Shown one piece after another: positions 26,688-34,471 of a stretch of 64,000 bases of DNA. Within the stretch, counting starts at the first letter, position 1, and every line of letters begins with the position of its first letter. Source of the stretch: Nesterenkonia haasae (GTDB lineage Bacteria > Actinomycetota > Actinomycetes > Actinomycetales > Micrococcaceae); NCBI RefSeq assembly GCF_010119385.1, contig NZ_VFIE01000018.1, positions 141,883 through 205,882 of the forward strand, in the 5' to 3' direction. The position numbers and the translations under genes were made by a program. The notes below the pieces were generated by a model. It was not told where the DNA came from, did not search any database, and saw only the letters and a list, made by a program, of their open reading frames with translations.

Positions 26688-28544
26688 CTAGGCCGTATAC
26701 ACGTCCTCGACAACATCGGCGAAATCCTCAAGCACCTTGGCGCGGATGAGCTTCATCGACGGTGTCAGGTGCCCGGAGTCTTCACTGAGCTCCGCATCGA
26801 CGATCCTGAACGACCGGATCGATTCCGCCCGAGACACATGCGCATTGGCCTGATCCACCGCCTGCTGGATCTCCGCGTGGAGCGCCTCAGACACCACACC
26901 GTCAGCGAGCGCTTCCCGAAGGGTGAGTTCACCGTATCCGTGGTGTTCCGCCCATGCGTGCACTGCTTCCGGATCGGGGAATACCAAAGCGCCGACGAAC
27001 GGCCGGCCCTCACCCACGATAACCGTCTGGGCTACCAAGCGGTCACTGCGCACGGCCTCTTCTAACGGCGTCGGATAGATGTTCTTACCACCGGCGGTGA
27101 CGATGAGGTCTTTTTTCCGGCCGGTCACAGAAAGGAATCCGTCGGCGTCCAAGGAACCGAGGTCCCCGGTGTAGAAGAATCCTTCGTCGTCGAAGGCCTC
27201 CGCCGTCTCCCCCGGCTGCTTGTAGTATCCGCGAAAAATCACTGGCCCCTTGAGCAGGATCTCCCCATCCTCGGCGATTTTCACAGTATTGCCAGGCACA
27301 GGAAGGCCAACTGTGCCGACGCGGGTAGCTCCCGGGATGTTCAGTGTGATGGGAGCGGTTGACTCAGTGAGCCCGTACCCTTCCTGCACTGGCAGGCCAA
27401 TCCCTGCGAAGAAATGGGCGATCTCTGAGTTGAGGGGCGAAGCACCTGACACCACGTGGGTGACTTCTCCTCCGAGTTTCGCGCGCAGTTTGGAGTAGAC
27501 CAACGGGGAAAACAGCGCGTGTTTGGCGCGCAGACCCAGGGACGGGCCGGAAGCTGTACCGTCAGCACCAGACTGCAGGGCCTGCGAATAGGCAACAGCC
27601 GTTTTGCGGGCCTCCTCAAAGATGGCACCTTTTCCATCCTCTGCGGCCTTAGCTGCTGCCGAATGGTAGACCTTCTCCAACACCCGCGGCACCACGAGCA
27701 GCCAGGTGGGCCTAAAGGTGCCCAGATCATCCAGCAACGTCGAAGTATCAGCAGTGTGCGCGACCTGGATGCCGCGGTGCAGACAGATGAGCTGGACCGC
27801 ACGGGCCAGCACGTGGGCGAGGGGGAGAAAAAGCAGTGTCCGCGATTCCCCTTCGCCCAAAATGTCGGAGGCGAAAGGCACGATGTTGGCCGCTCCCTCG
27901 ACGAGATTGCGGTGGGTGATCTCTACGCCCTTGGCCTTTCCGGTGGTTCCTGAGGTGTAGACCAATGTGGCGACGTCATCAGCGCGAGCGGTCGTCCTGG
28001 CCGTCTCCAGCTGGCTATTGGTGACGTTGGTTGAATTCGCAGCAATTTCATCCAGGTCGGCGGTTGACGCTATGGAGTAGATCTCTAGGCCAGATTTTTT
28101 GCCACCGGCCATATTGGCTCCGCCTTGGACTGTGCTCCGAAGACCCTCGTCGCCGATGAGGACGAGCTGGGCATCGGAGTTGGCCAGCAGGTGGGCGACT
28201 TGGTGGGTTGAACTGGTTTCATAGATCGGTACTGATATTCCCCCGGCGAACCAGATGGCCTGATCCACCACTGCCCAGGAATAGCTGGTCGCTGACATCA
28301 CGGCCACTTTGTCTCCGGGTTTCACACCCAGGCCTATGAGCCCCTTGGCAACTTTCCTGACCTGCTCGAGGAAACTGCTGATGGTGATGTCGAGCCATCC
28401 CCCGGCCCCGTTGCTGACGGCATAGACGGGGTGCCCAGGCTCCGCCTCGCCCAACGCCACGACACCGTGGGTGACGTTGATGTGGTCCCCAATTCGGGTG
28501 ATCGGCTCGGTAGTCGTTTCATGAATAGGCTGAGCAGTAGTCAC
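26688..28544 (-). CDS. AMP-dependent long-chain acyl-CoA synthetase (FadD15-like)
   Basis: 618 residues. The adenylation motifs are complete: LVYTSGTTGKAKGVEITHRN (phosphate loop), GYGLTEST, GWxxTGD-like FFYTGDLG, and RKKDLIVTAGGKNIYP with the late lysine region. It activates fatty acids to acyl-CoA on the cytosolic face of the membrane; chain-length preference cannot be read. Downstream of rsmI on the same strand with 75 bases between, and convergent with rsmA. Confidence 0.93.
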   Translation of the reverse strand: MTTAQPIHETTTEPITRIGDHINVTHGVVALGEAEPGHPVYAVSNGAGGWLDITISSFLEQVRKVAKGLIGLGVKPGDKVAVMSATSYSWAVVDQAIWFAGGISVPIYETSSTHQVAHLLANSDAQLVLIGDEGLRSTVQGGANMAGGKKSGLEIYSIASTADLDEIAANSTNVTNSQLETARTTARADDVATLVYTSGTTGKAKGVEITHRNLVEGAANIVPFASDILGEGESRTLLFLPLAHVLARAVQLICLHRGIQVAHTADTSTLLDDLGTFRPTWLLVVPRVLEKVYHSAAAKAAEDGKGAIFEEARKTAVAYSQALQSGADGTASGPSLGLRAKHALFSPLVYSKLRAKLGGEVTHVVSGASPLNSEIAHFFAGIGLPVQEGYGLTESTAPITLNIPGATRVGTVGLPVPGNTVKIAEDGEILLKGPVIFRGYYKQPGETAEAFDDEGFFYTGDLGSLDADGFLSVTGRKKDLIVTAGGKNIYPTPLEEAVRSDRLVAQTVIVGEGRPFVGALVFPDPEAVHAWAEHHGYGELTLREALADGVVSEALHAEIQQAVDQANAHVSRAESIRSFRIVDAELSEDSGHLTPSMKLIRAKVLEDFADVVEDVYTA

Positions 28545-28619
28545 CGCGCCAGTCTAACCACCAGTCCCTGGGCATACCCGATGATGAACCAGCGCCAAGC
28601 TGGACGGGCAACGGCAGTG

Positions 28620-29525
28620 TCAGCCGTCAGAGCCTCTGAGTTGGTTCGCCGCGTCATACAACTCGCTTGCATTCATCCCGTGCTCCTGAGCGACTCGTTT
28701 CGCTGCGACCTTGAGCCGTTCGCCCGCGGCAGCGCTCTGGAGAACGATCCCGGCGGCGTCCTGCACTGACAGAGGCTCTACTTCACCACCATCGCTGAGT
28801 GCTGCTCTGTCCAAGATCAGGACGATCTCGCCCTTGATTCCTGCGTCGCGCTCACGCTGTGCGAGCGCCTCTGCCAGCTCGCTGAGCTCTCCGCGCAGAA
28901 CTTCCTCGTATTTTTTTGTGAGTTCTCTGGCGACAGCCGCACGGCGCCGTCCGCCGAGCACCTCGGCGAATTCGGTGATGGTGGCAACGATCCGATGTGG
29001 GGATTCGAACAGGACTGTCGTCCAGTGCTCATGCTGCAGCCGGTCGAGCAGCCTGCGGCGATCTGCTTGTTTGCGGGGGACGAATCCGCCGAAGGTGAAC
29101 CGCTCAGTGGGGAGGCCAGAAAGTGCGAGCGCTGTGGGGACGGCGGAGGCGCCCGGGGCTGCGGTGACGGCAACTTCAGCTTCGATCGCAGCCGCCACGA
29201 GGCGGCGCCCGGGGTCCGAGACTGCCGGCATGCCCGCATCAGAGACCACAAGGATTCGGGTCCCGGCGCGGGCCAGCTCAACGAGCTCAACCGAACGGCT
29301 GGCTTCATTGTGTTCGTGCAGGCTCACCAACCGGGCCTCTGTGCGCTCACCTAGGGCTTGGAGCAGGTGGCGTGTGCTGCGGGTGTCCTCGCAGGCGATC
29401 ACCTCGGCGCTGCGAATCAACATCCGTAACCGCTCGGTGGTGTCGGCCAGGTTCCCGATGGGAGTGGCGGCAAGGACGACTGGGGCATCCCAAAGCCAAT
29501 CCTCGGACGGGTCTAGCACCTGCAT
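28620..29525 (-). CDS. rsmI: 16S rRNA C1402 ribose 2'-O-methyltransferase
   Basis: 301 residues from ATG 29525, preceded by AAGGAG. SAM-dependent tetrapyrrole-methylase fold: VVLAATPIGNLADTTERL, ACEDTRSTRHLLQ, VSDAGMPAVSDPG and FVPRKQADRR are diagnostic of RsmI. Methylates C1402 in the ribosomal decoding centre. The frame is open to 29906, but that part is antisense to the divergent mannosyltransferase gene and is not RsmI-like. The rsmI/PMT divergent pair is a conserved actinobacterial arrangement. Confidence 0.95.
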   Translation of the reverse strand: MQVLDPSEDWLWDAPVVLAATPIGNLADTTERLRMLIRSAEVIACEDTRSTRHLLQALGERTEARLVSLHEHNEASRSVELVELARAGTRILVVSDAGMPAVSDPGRRLVAAAIEAEVAVTAAPGASAVPTALALSGLPTERFTFGGFVPRKQADRRRLLDRLQHEHWTTVLFESPHRIVATITEFAEVLGGRRRAAVARELTKKYEEVLRGELSELAEALAQRERDAGIKGEIVLILDRAALSDGGEVEPLSVQDAAGIVLQSAAAGERLKVAAKRVAQEHGMNASELYDAANQLRGSDG

Positions 29526-29546
29526 GTTCTCCTTCGTTCCACTGAA

Positions 29547-31226
29547 ATGTCTCTGCTGGCAAGTAGCATATCCAGGGTGAACCGCGCCGAGACCCTGACT
29601 GAGCGCCGCTCCCCCACCGGATCGCGAGGGACCCGGCTGTTCTTCGAGGCCAAGCTCGGCGCTGAGCATTTCGCGCCTGGCCTCATGGGGTGGGTCGTTC
29701 CGCTGGCGATCTTCGCTTGCGCGCTGGGGCTGCGGCTCTACGGCCTCAACAATCCTCACGCACTGATCTTCGACGAGACCTACTACGCAAAAGACGCTTA
29801 CGCGCTGCTGCAGGCTGGTTATGAACTGAGTTGGCCGGATAGCGCCGATGATGACTGGCTGGCCGGCGATCCACAGCCTACCAACGAAGGCTCCTATGTG
29901 GTGCACCCCCCGCTGGGTAAGTGGCTGATTGCTCTGGGGATCCTGCCTTTCGGGGTGGAGGATCCCTTCGGATGGCGGTTCTCATCAGCCGTCGCCGGTG
30001 CCCTGGGTGCACTGCTGATCTCATTGGTCGCACAACGCATGTTCCGTTCGGTGTTTCTCGGTGGTGTCGCTGGGGTTCTCACCGCCGTGGAAGGCCACCA
30101 CCTTGTGATGTCACGGGTCGCCCTGCTGGACATCTTTCTGATGCTATTCGTTCTTGCAGCCTTCGGGGCTCTTCTGGCCGACAGATACAGCGGTCGACGC
30201 CGTCTGGCCGCCTGGGCTGCCGCGACCCCGGGCAAGTCTCCACAATGGGCGAGAGGCCCTATGCTGCTGTGGCGTCCTTGGCGACTCATTGCTGGGGTGT
30301 TGCTGGGCTGTGCGGTGGCGGTGAAACTCTCAGCTCTGTCTTTTGTTCTGGTCTTCGGCATTATGGTCGTGCTCTGGGATGTCCAAGCCCGCCGCATCGT
30401 CGGGATCCGCAACTGGCTTCGAGCCGGGCTGCTGTTCGACGCTCTTCCAGCAATAGTGACGGTTCTTCCGGTGGCTGCTGGAACGTACCTGGCCTCCTGG
30501 ACCGGCTGGTTGGTCAGTGACACCGGTTGGGGACGCCAAGCCTATGACACTGAGCCCAGCGGTCTGGTGGCGCTGGTACCCAACGCTATTCGCGCCCTGT
30601 GGAACTACCACGGATCTGCCGCGGAGTTCCACACTGGTCTGGAATCAGAACATGAGTACGCCTCACATCCTTTGACGTGGCCGTTCGTGGGCCGTCCCGT
30701 GTCAATGCATTATCAAAGTCGGAGTCAGGGCGAAGAGTATGAACACACAGCGGAAATATGCCAGGCAGAGTCCTGCTCCTCAGCGATCGTAGACCTGGCG
30801 AATCCGCTCATTTGGTGGGCCGGAGGTCTGGGCCTGCTGGTAGTCCTGGTCTTGTGGCTGGGGCGCCGGGACTGGAGACACGGGGCAATACTCTCCGGTT
30901 TCATCGCCGGGGGCGCTGTGTGGCTGATGTTCCCCGACCGAACCATGTTTTTCTTCTACACCATCAGCTACCACCCCTTCGTCATCCTCACCGTGGTGGT
31001 ACTGGCGTCCCTGCTTCTGCGAGTAGGCACTGGGACCGTCCTCCGGAGCGGACAGGTTCGGTCGGCGGCCGAGATCGCGTCTGCCCGGCAACGCAATACC
31101 GTGATGGTGCTCTGCTTCGTTCTGCTCTCAGTGGCTGTATCGGTGTTCTTTTGGCCCGTGTGGACCGCAGAGTTCATTCCCTACGACCAGTGGCGGCTGC
31201 GCATGTGGGTGCAATCGTGGATTTGA
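29547..31226 (+). CDS. Protein O-mannosyltransferase (PMT, GT39 family)
   Basis: 559 residues, about ten membrane segments. The first extracytoplasmic loop contains FDETYYAKDAYAL, with the catalytic Asp-Glu pair, and HPPLGKWLI follows; both are hallmarks of bacterial PMT. The enzyme transfers mannose from polyprenyl-phosphate-mannose to Ser/Thr of proteins exported by Sec. A later loop has YASHPLTWPFVGRPVSMHY, also conserved. The start may instead be GTG 29577. Divergent from rsmI and followed within two bases by the 5-formyl-THF cyclo-ligase gene. Confidence 0.92.
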   Translation: MSLLASSISRVNRAETLTERRSPTGSRGTRLFFEAKLGAEHFAPGLMGWVVPLAIFACALGLRLYGLNNPHALIFDETYYAKDAYALLQAGYELSWPDSADDDWLAGDPQPTNEGSYVVHPPLGKWLIALGILPFGVEDPFGWRFSSAVAGALGALLISLVAQRMFRSVFLGGVAGVLTAVEGHHLVMSRVALLDIFLMLFVLAAFGALLADRYSGRRRLAAWAAATPGKSPQWARGPMLLWRPWRLIAGVLLGCAVAVKLSALSFVLVFGIMVVLWDVQARRIVGIRNWLRAGLLFDALPAIVTVLPVAAGTYLASWTGWLVSDTGWGRQAYDTEPSGLVALVPNAIRALWNYHGSAAEFHTGLESEHEYASHPLTWPFVGRPVSMHYQSRSQGEEYEHTAEICQAESCSSAIVDLANPLIWWAGGLGLLVVLVLWLGRRDWRHGAILSGFIAGGAVWLMFPDRTMFFFYTISYHPFVILTVVVLASLLLRVGTGTVLRSGQVRSAAEIASARQRNTVMVLCFVLLSVAVSVFFWPVWTAEFIPYDQWRLRMWVQSWI

Positions 31227-31227
31227 T

Positions 31228-31866
31228 ATGAGTGAGGTCACCAAAGCCGAGATCCGGCGGAAGGTGAGGGCTGGCAGGGCCCAGCTCTCCGTTGCGGAGC
31301 TTGTACGCCGAGGCGAGGCGATCGCTGCCTCGCTGGAACGCCATGTCCACCCCAGGGCTGTGGTTGCTGGGTACGTGCCACTTCCCGGAGAGCCGAATGT
31401 ATTGCGGTTCTTGGAGCGGCACGTTGCCCGCGCAGGAAGCGTGTACCTGCCGGTGGTGCCGCCCAAAGGGCGGATTCTCAGGTGGGCACCTTGGACCCCA
31501 CAGACGCAGCTGCGCCAGCATTCGAAGCTGCCGATCAGCGAACCATCAACGAGCTCCACCCATGACGTCGAAGCGCTGGTCGTGCAAGCGGCTGCGGCCC
31601 GTGGGAAGTGCCCCAGCCCACTTGTGGTGCTCGTTCCCACATTGGCGCTGGACTCTGGAGGCGCTCGCCTGGGGCAAGGTGGTGGGTATTACGACACGAC
31701 GACCGAACGGTTGACGTCCGTGCTGCAGAATCACCCGGGCCTGAGCTGCGAGTTGATCGCTGTGGTGCATTCTGAGGAAGTGATGCCGCCTGGGTCCTTT
31801 CCTGTCGAACGCCACGACCTGCGAGTTTCCCGGGCAGTGACTGAATACCGCGTATTTGGCGTCTAG
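31228..31866 (+). CDS. 5-formyltetrahydrofolate cyclo-ligase
   Basis: 212 residues. Converts 5-formyl-THF to 5,10-methenyl-THF with ATP. The C-terminal motif LDSGGARLGQGGGYYDTTTERL is the family's ATP/substrate loop, and the N-terminal EIRRKVRAGRAQLS and VAGYVPLPGEPN fit. One base separates its ATG from the preceding TGA, so it is translationally linked to the mannosyltransferase gene. Confidence 0.92.
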   Translation: MSEVTKAEIRRKVRAGRAQLSVAELVRRGEAIAASLERHVHPRAVVAGYVPLPGEPNVLRFLERHVARAGSVYLPVVPPKGRILRWAPWTPQTQLRQHSKLPISEPSTSSTHDVEALVVQAAAARGKCPSPLVVLVPTLALDSGGARLGQGGGYYDTTTERLTSVLQNHPGLSCELIAVVHSEEVMPPGSFPVERHDLRVSRAVTEYRVFGV

Positions 31867-31870
31867 ACCC

Positions 31871-31902
31871 TATAATTGGCACTCGAAGTTCTAGAGTGCC
31901 AA
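31871..31902 (+). promoter_or_regulatory. CIRCE element (HrcA operator) with overlapping TATAAT
   Basis: TTGGCACTC and GAGTGCCAA, perfect 9-base inverted arms separated by nine bases, lie at 31876-31902. This is the layout of CIRCE, the binding site of the heat-shock repressor HrcA (consensus TTAGCACTC-N9-GAGTGCTAA, with TTGGC/GCCAA variants in high-GC organisms). TATAAT at 31871-31876 shares a base with its left arm. No good -35 hexamer was seen. The FmdB gene starts 19 bases downstream. Confidence 0.85.
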
Positions 31903-31920
31903 TCGTGAAGGACCGCTGTC

Positions 31921-32247
31921 ATGCCCACCTATGCCTATGCTTGCAAGGATTGCGATCACGCGTTCGACGTCGTGCAGTCCTTCTCCGATAATTCGCTGAC
32001 GGAATGTCCGCAATGTCACGGTCGGCTGCGCAAGAAGTTCGGGAATATAGGTGTGACGTTCAAGGGGTCGGGTTTTTACCGGACTGATTCACGCGGGGCG
32101 TCCTCCAGCAGTGACTCTTCAGGGGAGAGCACAGCTGCCGCTGGAAGCAGTGAAGGTTCTGCCTCGGAAAAGCCAGCCTCCACCAGTGGTGCCTCCACGG
32201 ACTCAGGAAGTTCCGCGGCTAAGACCCCAGCAGCCTCCTCACACTAG
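31921..32247 (+). CDS. FmdB family zinc ribbon protein, CIRCE-preceded
   Basis: 108 residues. The N-terminal half is a zinc ribbon, MPTYAYACKDCDHAF with C8 and C11, then ECPQCHGRL with C29 and C32, followed by KKFGNIGVTFKGSGFYRTD, the standard FmdB/CxxC_CXXC_SSSS pattern. The remaining 50 residues are Ser, Ala and Gly and likely disordered. The family's job is poorly known. AAGGA precedes the ATG. The perfect CIRCE element upstream suggests heat-shock control by HrcA, which would place it with chaperone genes. Confidence 0.92.
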   Translation: MPTYAYACKDCDHAFDVVQSFSDNSLTECPQCHGRLRKKFGNIGVTFKGSGFYRTDSRGASSSSDSSGESTAAAGSSEGSASEKPASTSGASTDSGSSAAKTPAASSH

Positions 32248-32272
32248 AGACGGCTCCACGCCACTTCTTTAC

Positions 32273-33139
32273 TCACTCAGTTGCACTGACCAGGCTCACG
32301 TGTACCCTGCCCGAACTCGTAGCCTCAGCGATCTCCCCCGCCGTAGCAGCGTCTACTGCCACGATGACCACGTTCTTGGACTCACTGGTGGCACCAAGCC
32401 AGTTCTCTGACTCGTCCTGCGGGATCCATATCACCGGGACAGCCTCTGCGATCCGGCGAGAGCCTCCCTGTGACTCCGGAGCGTCAGGTGAAACGGTAAC
32501 ATCGACCCGCTGACCCGGTGACAGCAGTCCGATGATTGCTGTATCTGCGGGACGCACCGGCACCGCCACCGTGCCGGGTTCATGTCCGGTGAGCAGACCG
32601 GGGCCCACCAGTTGGGTCGGATGGACCACTGACCCAGCGGGCAGGGCCACTGCCGCGGTCTGACCGATTACGTCGCCGAGATCTGCGCTGTAGTGATCAG
32701 GTACTGCCACCGCATGGACCTCTTCCTGCTCCAACACCGCGGCATTGAGTACCTCGCCGGCGACCACATCCGTGGTCACTCTTACGGCTGTTGCCATCTC
32801 CACGTCCGAACGTTCGCCCGCTAGGAGTGCAGCGGCGGCTGCGGCGAGAGCGAGAGCCAGCGCAACCCCAATCCGAAACCGTCGTATCAAGCGGAAGAGC
32901 CCACCCGGTTTCAGGCGCCGCCGGACGCGGCGAGGATTATTGGGTCTGGACAATTCCCTGGGCGGCTGTTGGCCCCGCGTGCGACTCCGATCCGGTGACT
33001 TGTCCCCCTTTGGGGGCTCGGGGATGAAGGGGACGGATTGTTGTGGGCGATCGTTGACATCGACCACTGCAGTCGGGCCCGCTCCGGAGGGTTTGCGGGC
33101 ACGCTTGGGCACAGGGCGGATGATCCTGTCACTGGTCAT
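32273..33139 (-). CDS. SAF domain protein (CpaB/RcpC-like)
   Basis: 288 residues. A basic, Pro-rich cytosolic N-terminus (about 85 residues) precedes one membrane span (IGVALALALAAAAAALLAG). Then comes a SAF domain (VTTDVVAGEVLNAAVLEQEEV, LPAGSVVHPTQL) and a second beta region with GQRVDVTVSP. This is the architecture of CpaB, a periplasmic part of Flp/Tad pilus machines. No other tad genes are nearby, so a pilus role cannot be claimed. It is convergent with the FmdB gene and divergent from hchA. Confidence 0.82.
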   Translation of the reverse strand: MTSDRIIRPVPKRARKPSGAGPTAVVDVNDRPQQSVPFIPEPPKGDKSPDRSRTRGQQPPRELSRPNNPRRVRRRLKPGGLFRLIRRFRIGVALALALAAAAAALLAGERSDVEMATAVRVTTDVVAGEVLNAAVLEQEEVHAVAVPDHYSADLGDVIGQTAAVALPAGSVVHPTQLVGPGLLTGHEPGTVAVPVRPADTAIIGLLSPGQRVDVTVSPDAPESQGGSRRIAEAVPVIWIPQDESENWLGATSESKNVVIVAVDAATAGEIAEATSSGRVHVSLVSATE

Positions 33140-33282
33140 GACGCCCAGCGTGCGGAATCTTGTAGGCGAGGGGAGCCCACCCCCACTCTTGTGTGGAGTG
33201 CGCGGCGTGTTGGGCGGCGTCGCCCAGGCGGTGGGGAAATCGCCGAAATTCGCTGAGACATGCTCCCCTGATCGGCGGAGAG

Positions 33283-33305
33283 AATTATGATGAGTCCAAT
33301 TATGA
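33283..33305. repeat. Direct repeat AATTATGA upstream of hchA
   Basis: AATTATGA occurs at 33283-33290 and again at 33298-33305, 15 bases apart. The pair lies in the 200-base gap between the SAF-protein and hchA starts, 35-57 bases upstream of hchA. It is AT-rich against a GC-rich background and could be part of the promoter or an activator site. The rest of the gap shows nothing further. Confidence 0.35.
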
Positions 33306-33339
33306 GATCCGCTGACCTCTCAGGAATGGAGGCTGGAAA

Positions 33340-34212
33340 ATGTGGCAGAACATCAGGTCCGTCGTCAGAATTGGTCCGCAGGCCGATGAGCGCGGTGGCT
33401 ACTCACCTTCGCGCCTGGCGCTGAAGATGGCCACTACTTCTGTGACCGACTACGACAACACGATCTACCAAAGCTCGCCCCGGGGATCGAGAAAAAAGAT
33501 CCTGATGGTGTGCACCGAGCAGCGTGAAATGACGATGCGCAATGGCAAGAAGTTCTCCACTGGCAATCATCCTGTGGAAATGCTGGTGCCCATGCTCCAT
33601 TTGGAAAAGGCCGGTTTCCATATTGGCATAGTCACTCCGACAGGACGCCCGGTGGCTATCGAAATGTGGGCCATGCCAGACCAGGACGAGGCAGTACAGG
33701 ACATCTATAACCGCTACCGTGATGCTTTCGCCAATCCGGATTCCCTCAGTGACTTCGTCTCGACATTGGAGGCGCATCAGGACGTCGCCGCTGTGTTCAT
33801 TCCCGGCGGTCACGGTGCCATGCTCGGCCTACCCGAGAACGAGGATCTGCAGAGGGTCATCAGGTGGACGATCGAGGAAGACCTCTTTATGCTCAGCATC
33901 TGCCACGGCCCTGCAGCGCTGCTCGCGGAGAATCTTGGGCAATCTCCGTCTGCCTTCGCTTATCGGGGGTATTCGATGGCAGTTTTCCCCGACCGAATGG
34001 ACAGGGTCACGCCGTTCCTGGGGTACATGCCCGGCCCTATGCCGTGGTTCTGCGGGGAGCGTCTGGCTCAGCTGGGCGTCAACGTGGTGAATTCCACGGC
34101 CAATGGCACGTGCCACCGTGACCGCCGCCTCATCACTGGTGATAGCCCCAAGGCTGCGAATGCGTTCGGGAAGCTGGCGGCTGAGGTGCTGCTGGCCGAA
34201 TCCGCTTCCTGA
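33340..34212 (+). CDS. hchA: HchA/Hsp31 chaperone and glyoxalase III-like deglycase
   Basis: 290 residues, DJ-1/PfpI superfamily. The nucleophile elbow is SICHGPAALLA (Cys188, His189), and the third catalytic-site acid lies in STGNHPVEML (Glu80). GYMPGPMPWF and HRDRRLITGDSPKAANAFGKLA match E. coli Hsp31 closely. Hsp31 holds unfolding proteins and converts methylglyoxal to lactate. ATG 33340 is supported by GGAGG eight bases upstream, and homology extends before the internal ATG 33427. Confidence 0.94.
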   Translation: MWQNIRSVVRIGPQADERGGYSPSRLALKMATTSVTDYDNTIYQSSPRGSRKKILMVCTEQREMTMRNGKKFSTGNHPVEMLVPMLHLEKAGFHIGIVTPTGRPVAIEMWAMPDQDEAVQDIYNRYRDAFANPDSLSDFVSTLEAHQDVAAVFIPGGHGAMLGLPENEDLQRVIRWTIEEDLFMLSICHGPAALLAENLGQSPSAFAYRGYSMAVFPDRMDRVTPFLGYMPGPMPWFCGERLAQLGVNVVNSTANGTCHRDRRLITGDSPKAANAFGKLAAEVLLAESAS

Positions 34213-34246
34213 GGCCTGTCACTCTTACCTGTGCCAGGGGGGCCAT

Positions 34247-34471
34247 TCAGCCTTCCCAGTGGGGGGGCCTTTGCGACTTAAGCCAATCTGTTCTCTGCTG
34301 GCCCTCATTCTCGGCTCCGGTGCGTTCAGCGCTCAACGGATCGTAGACCTGTGATTCCACAGCCTCCGACTGGCCTGAGGTGGCCGGTGCCGTGACACGG
34401 CGGTTCCTCCGCCCGTGGGGCGGCCTCTTCTGTTCCTCTCCTTCGGGTGGAGACATCTCAGGATTGCTCAT
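34247..34471 (-). CDS. Small disordered protein ending in RPPHWEG, coupled to the helicase-like gene
   Basis: 74 residues. Its ATG overlaps the TGA of the upstream helicase-like gene by four bases (ATGA), so it is translationally coupled. The first 60 residues are charged and rich in Pro, Arg, Glu and Gln. The C-terminus DWLKSQRPPHWEG resembles the short PPHW/PPHH endings of several small actinobacterial proteins known to me only as hypothetical. No function can be given. It ends 35 bases from the hchA stop on the other strand. Confidence 0.65.
   Translation of the reverse strand: MSNPEMSPPEGEEQKRPPHGRRNRRVTAPATSGQSEAVESQVYDPLSAERTGAENEGQQRTDWLKSQRPPHWEG

Noticed and set aside
28711..29580. 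Plus-strand open frame of 289 codons opposite rsmI
   Set aside because: Ser/Arg/Ala-rich shadow of rsmI; rsmI has full family motifs.
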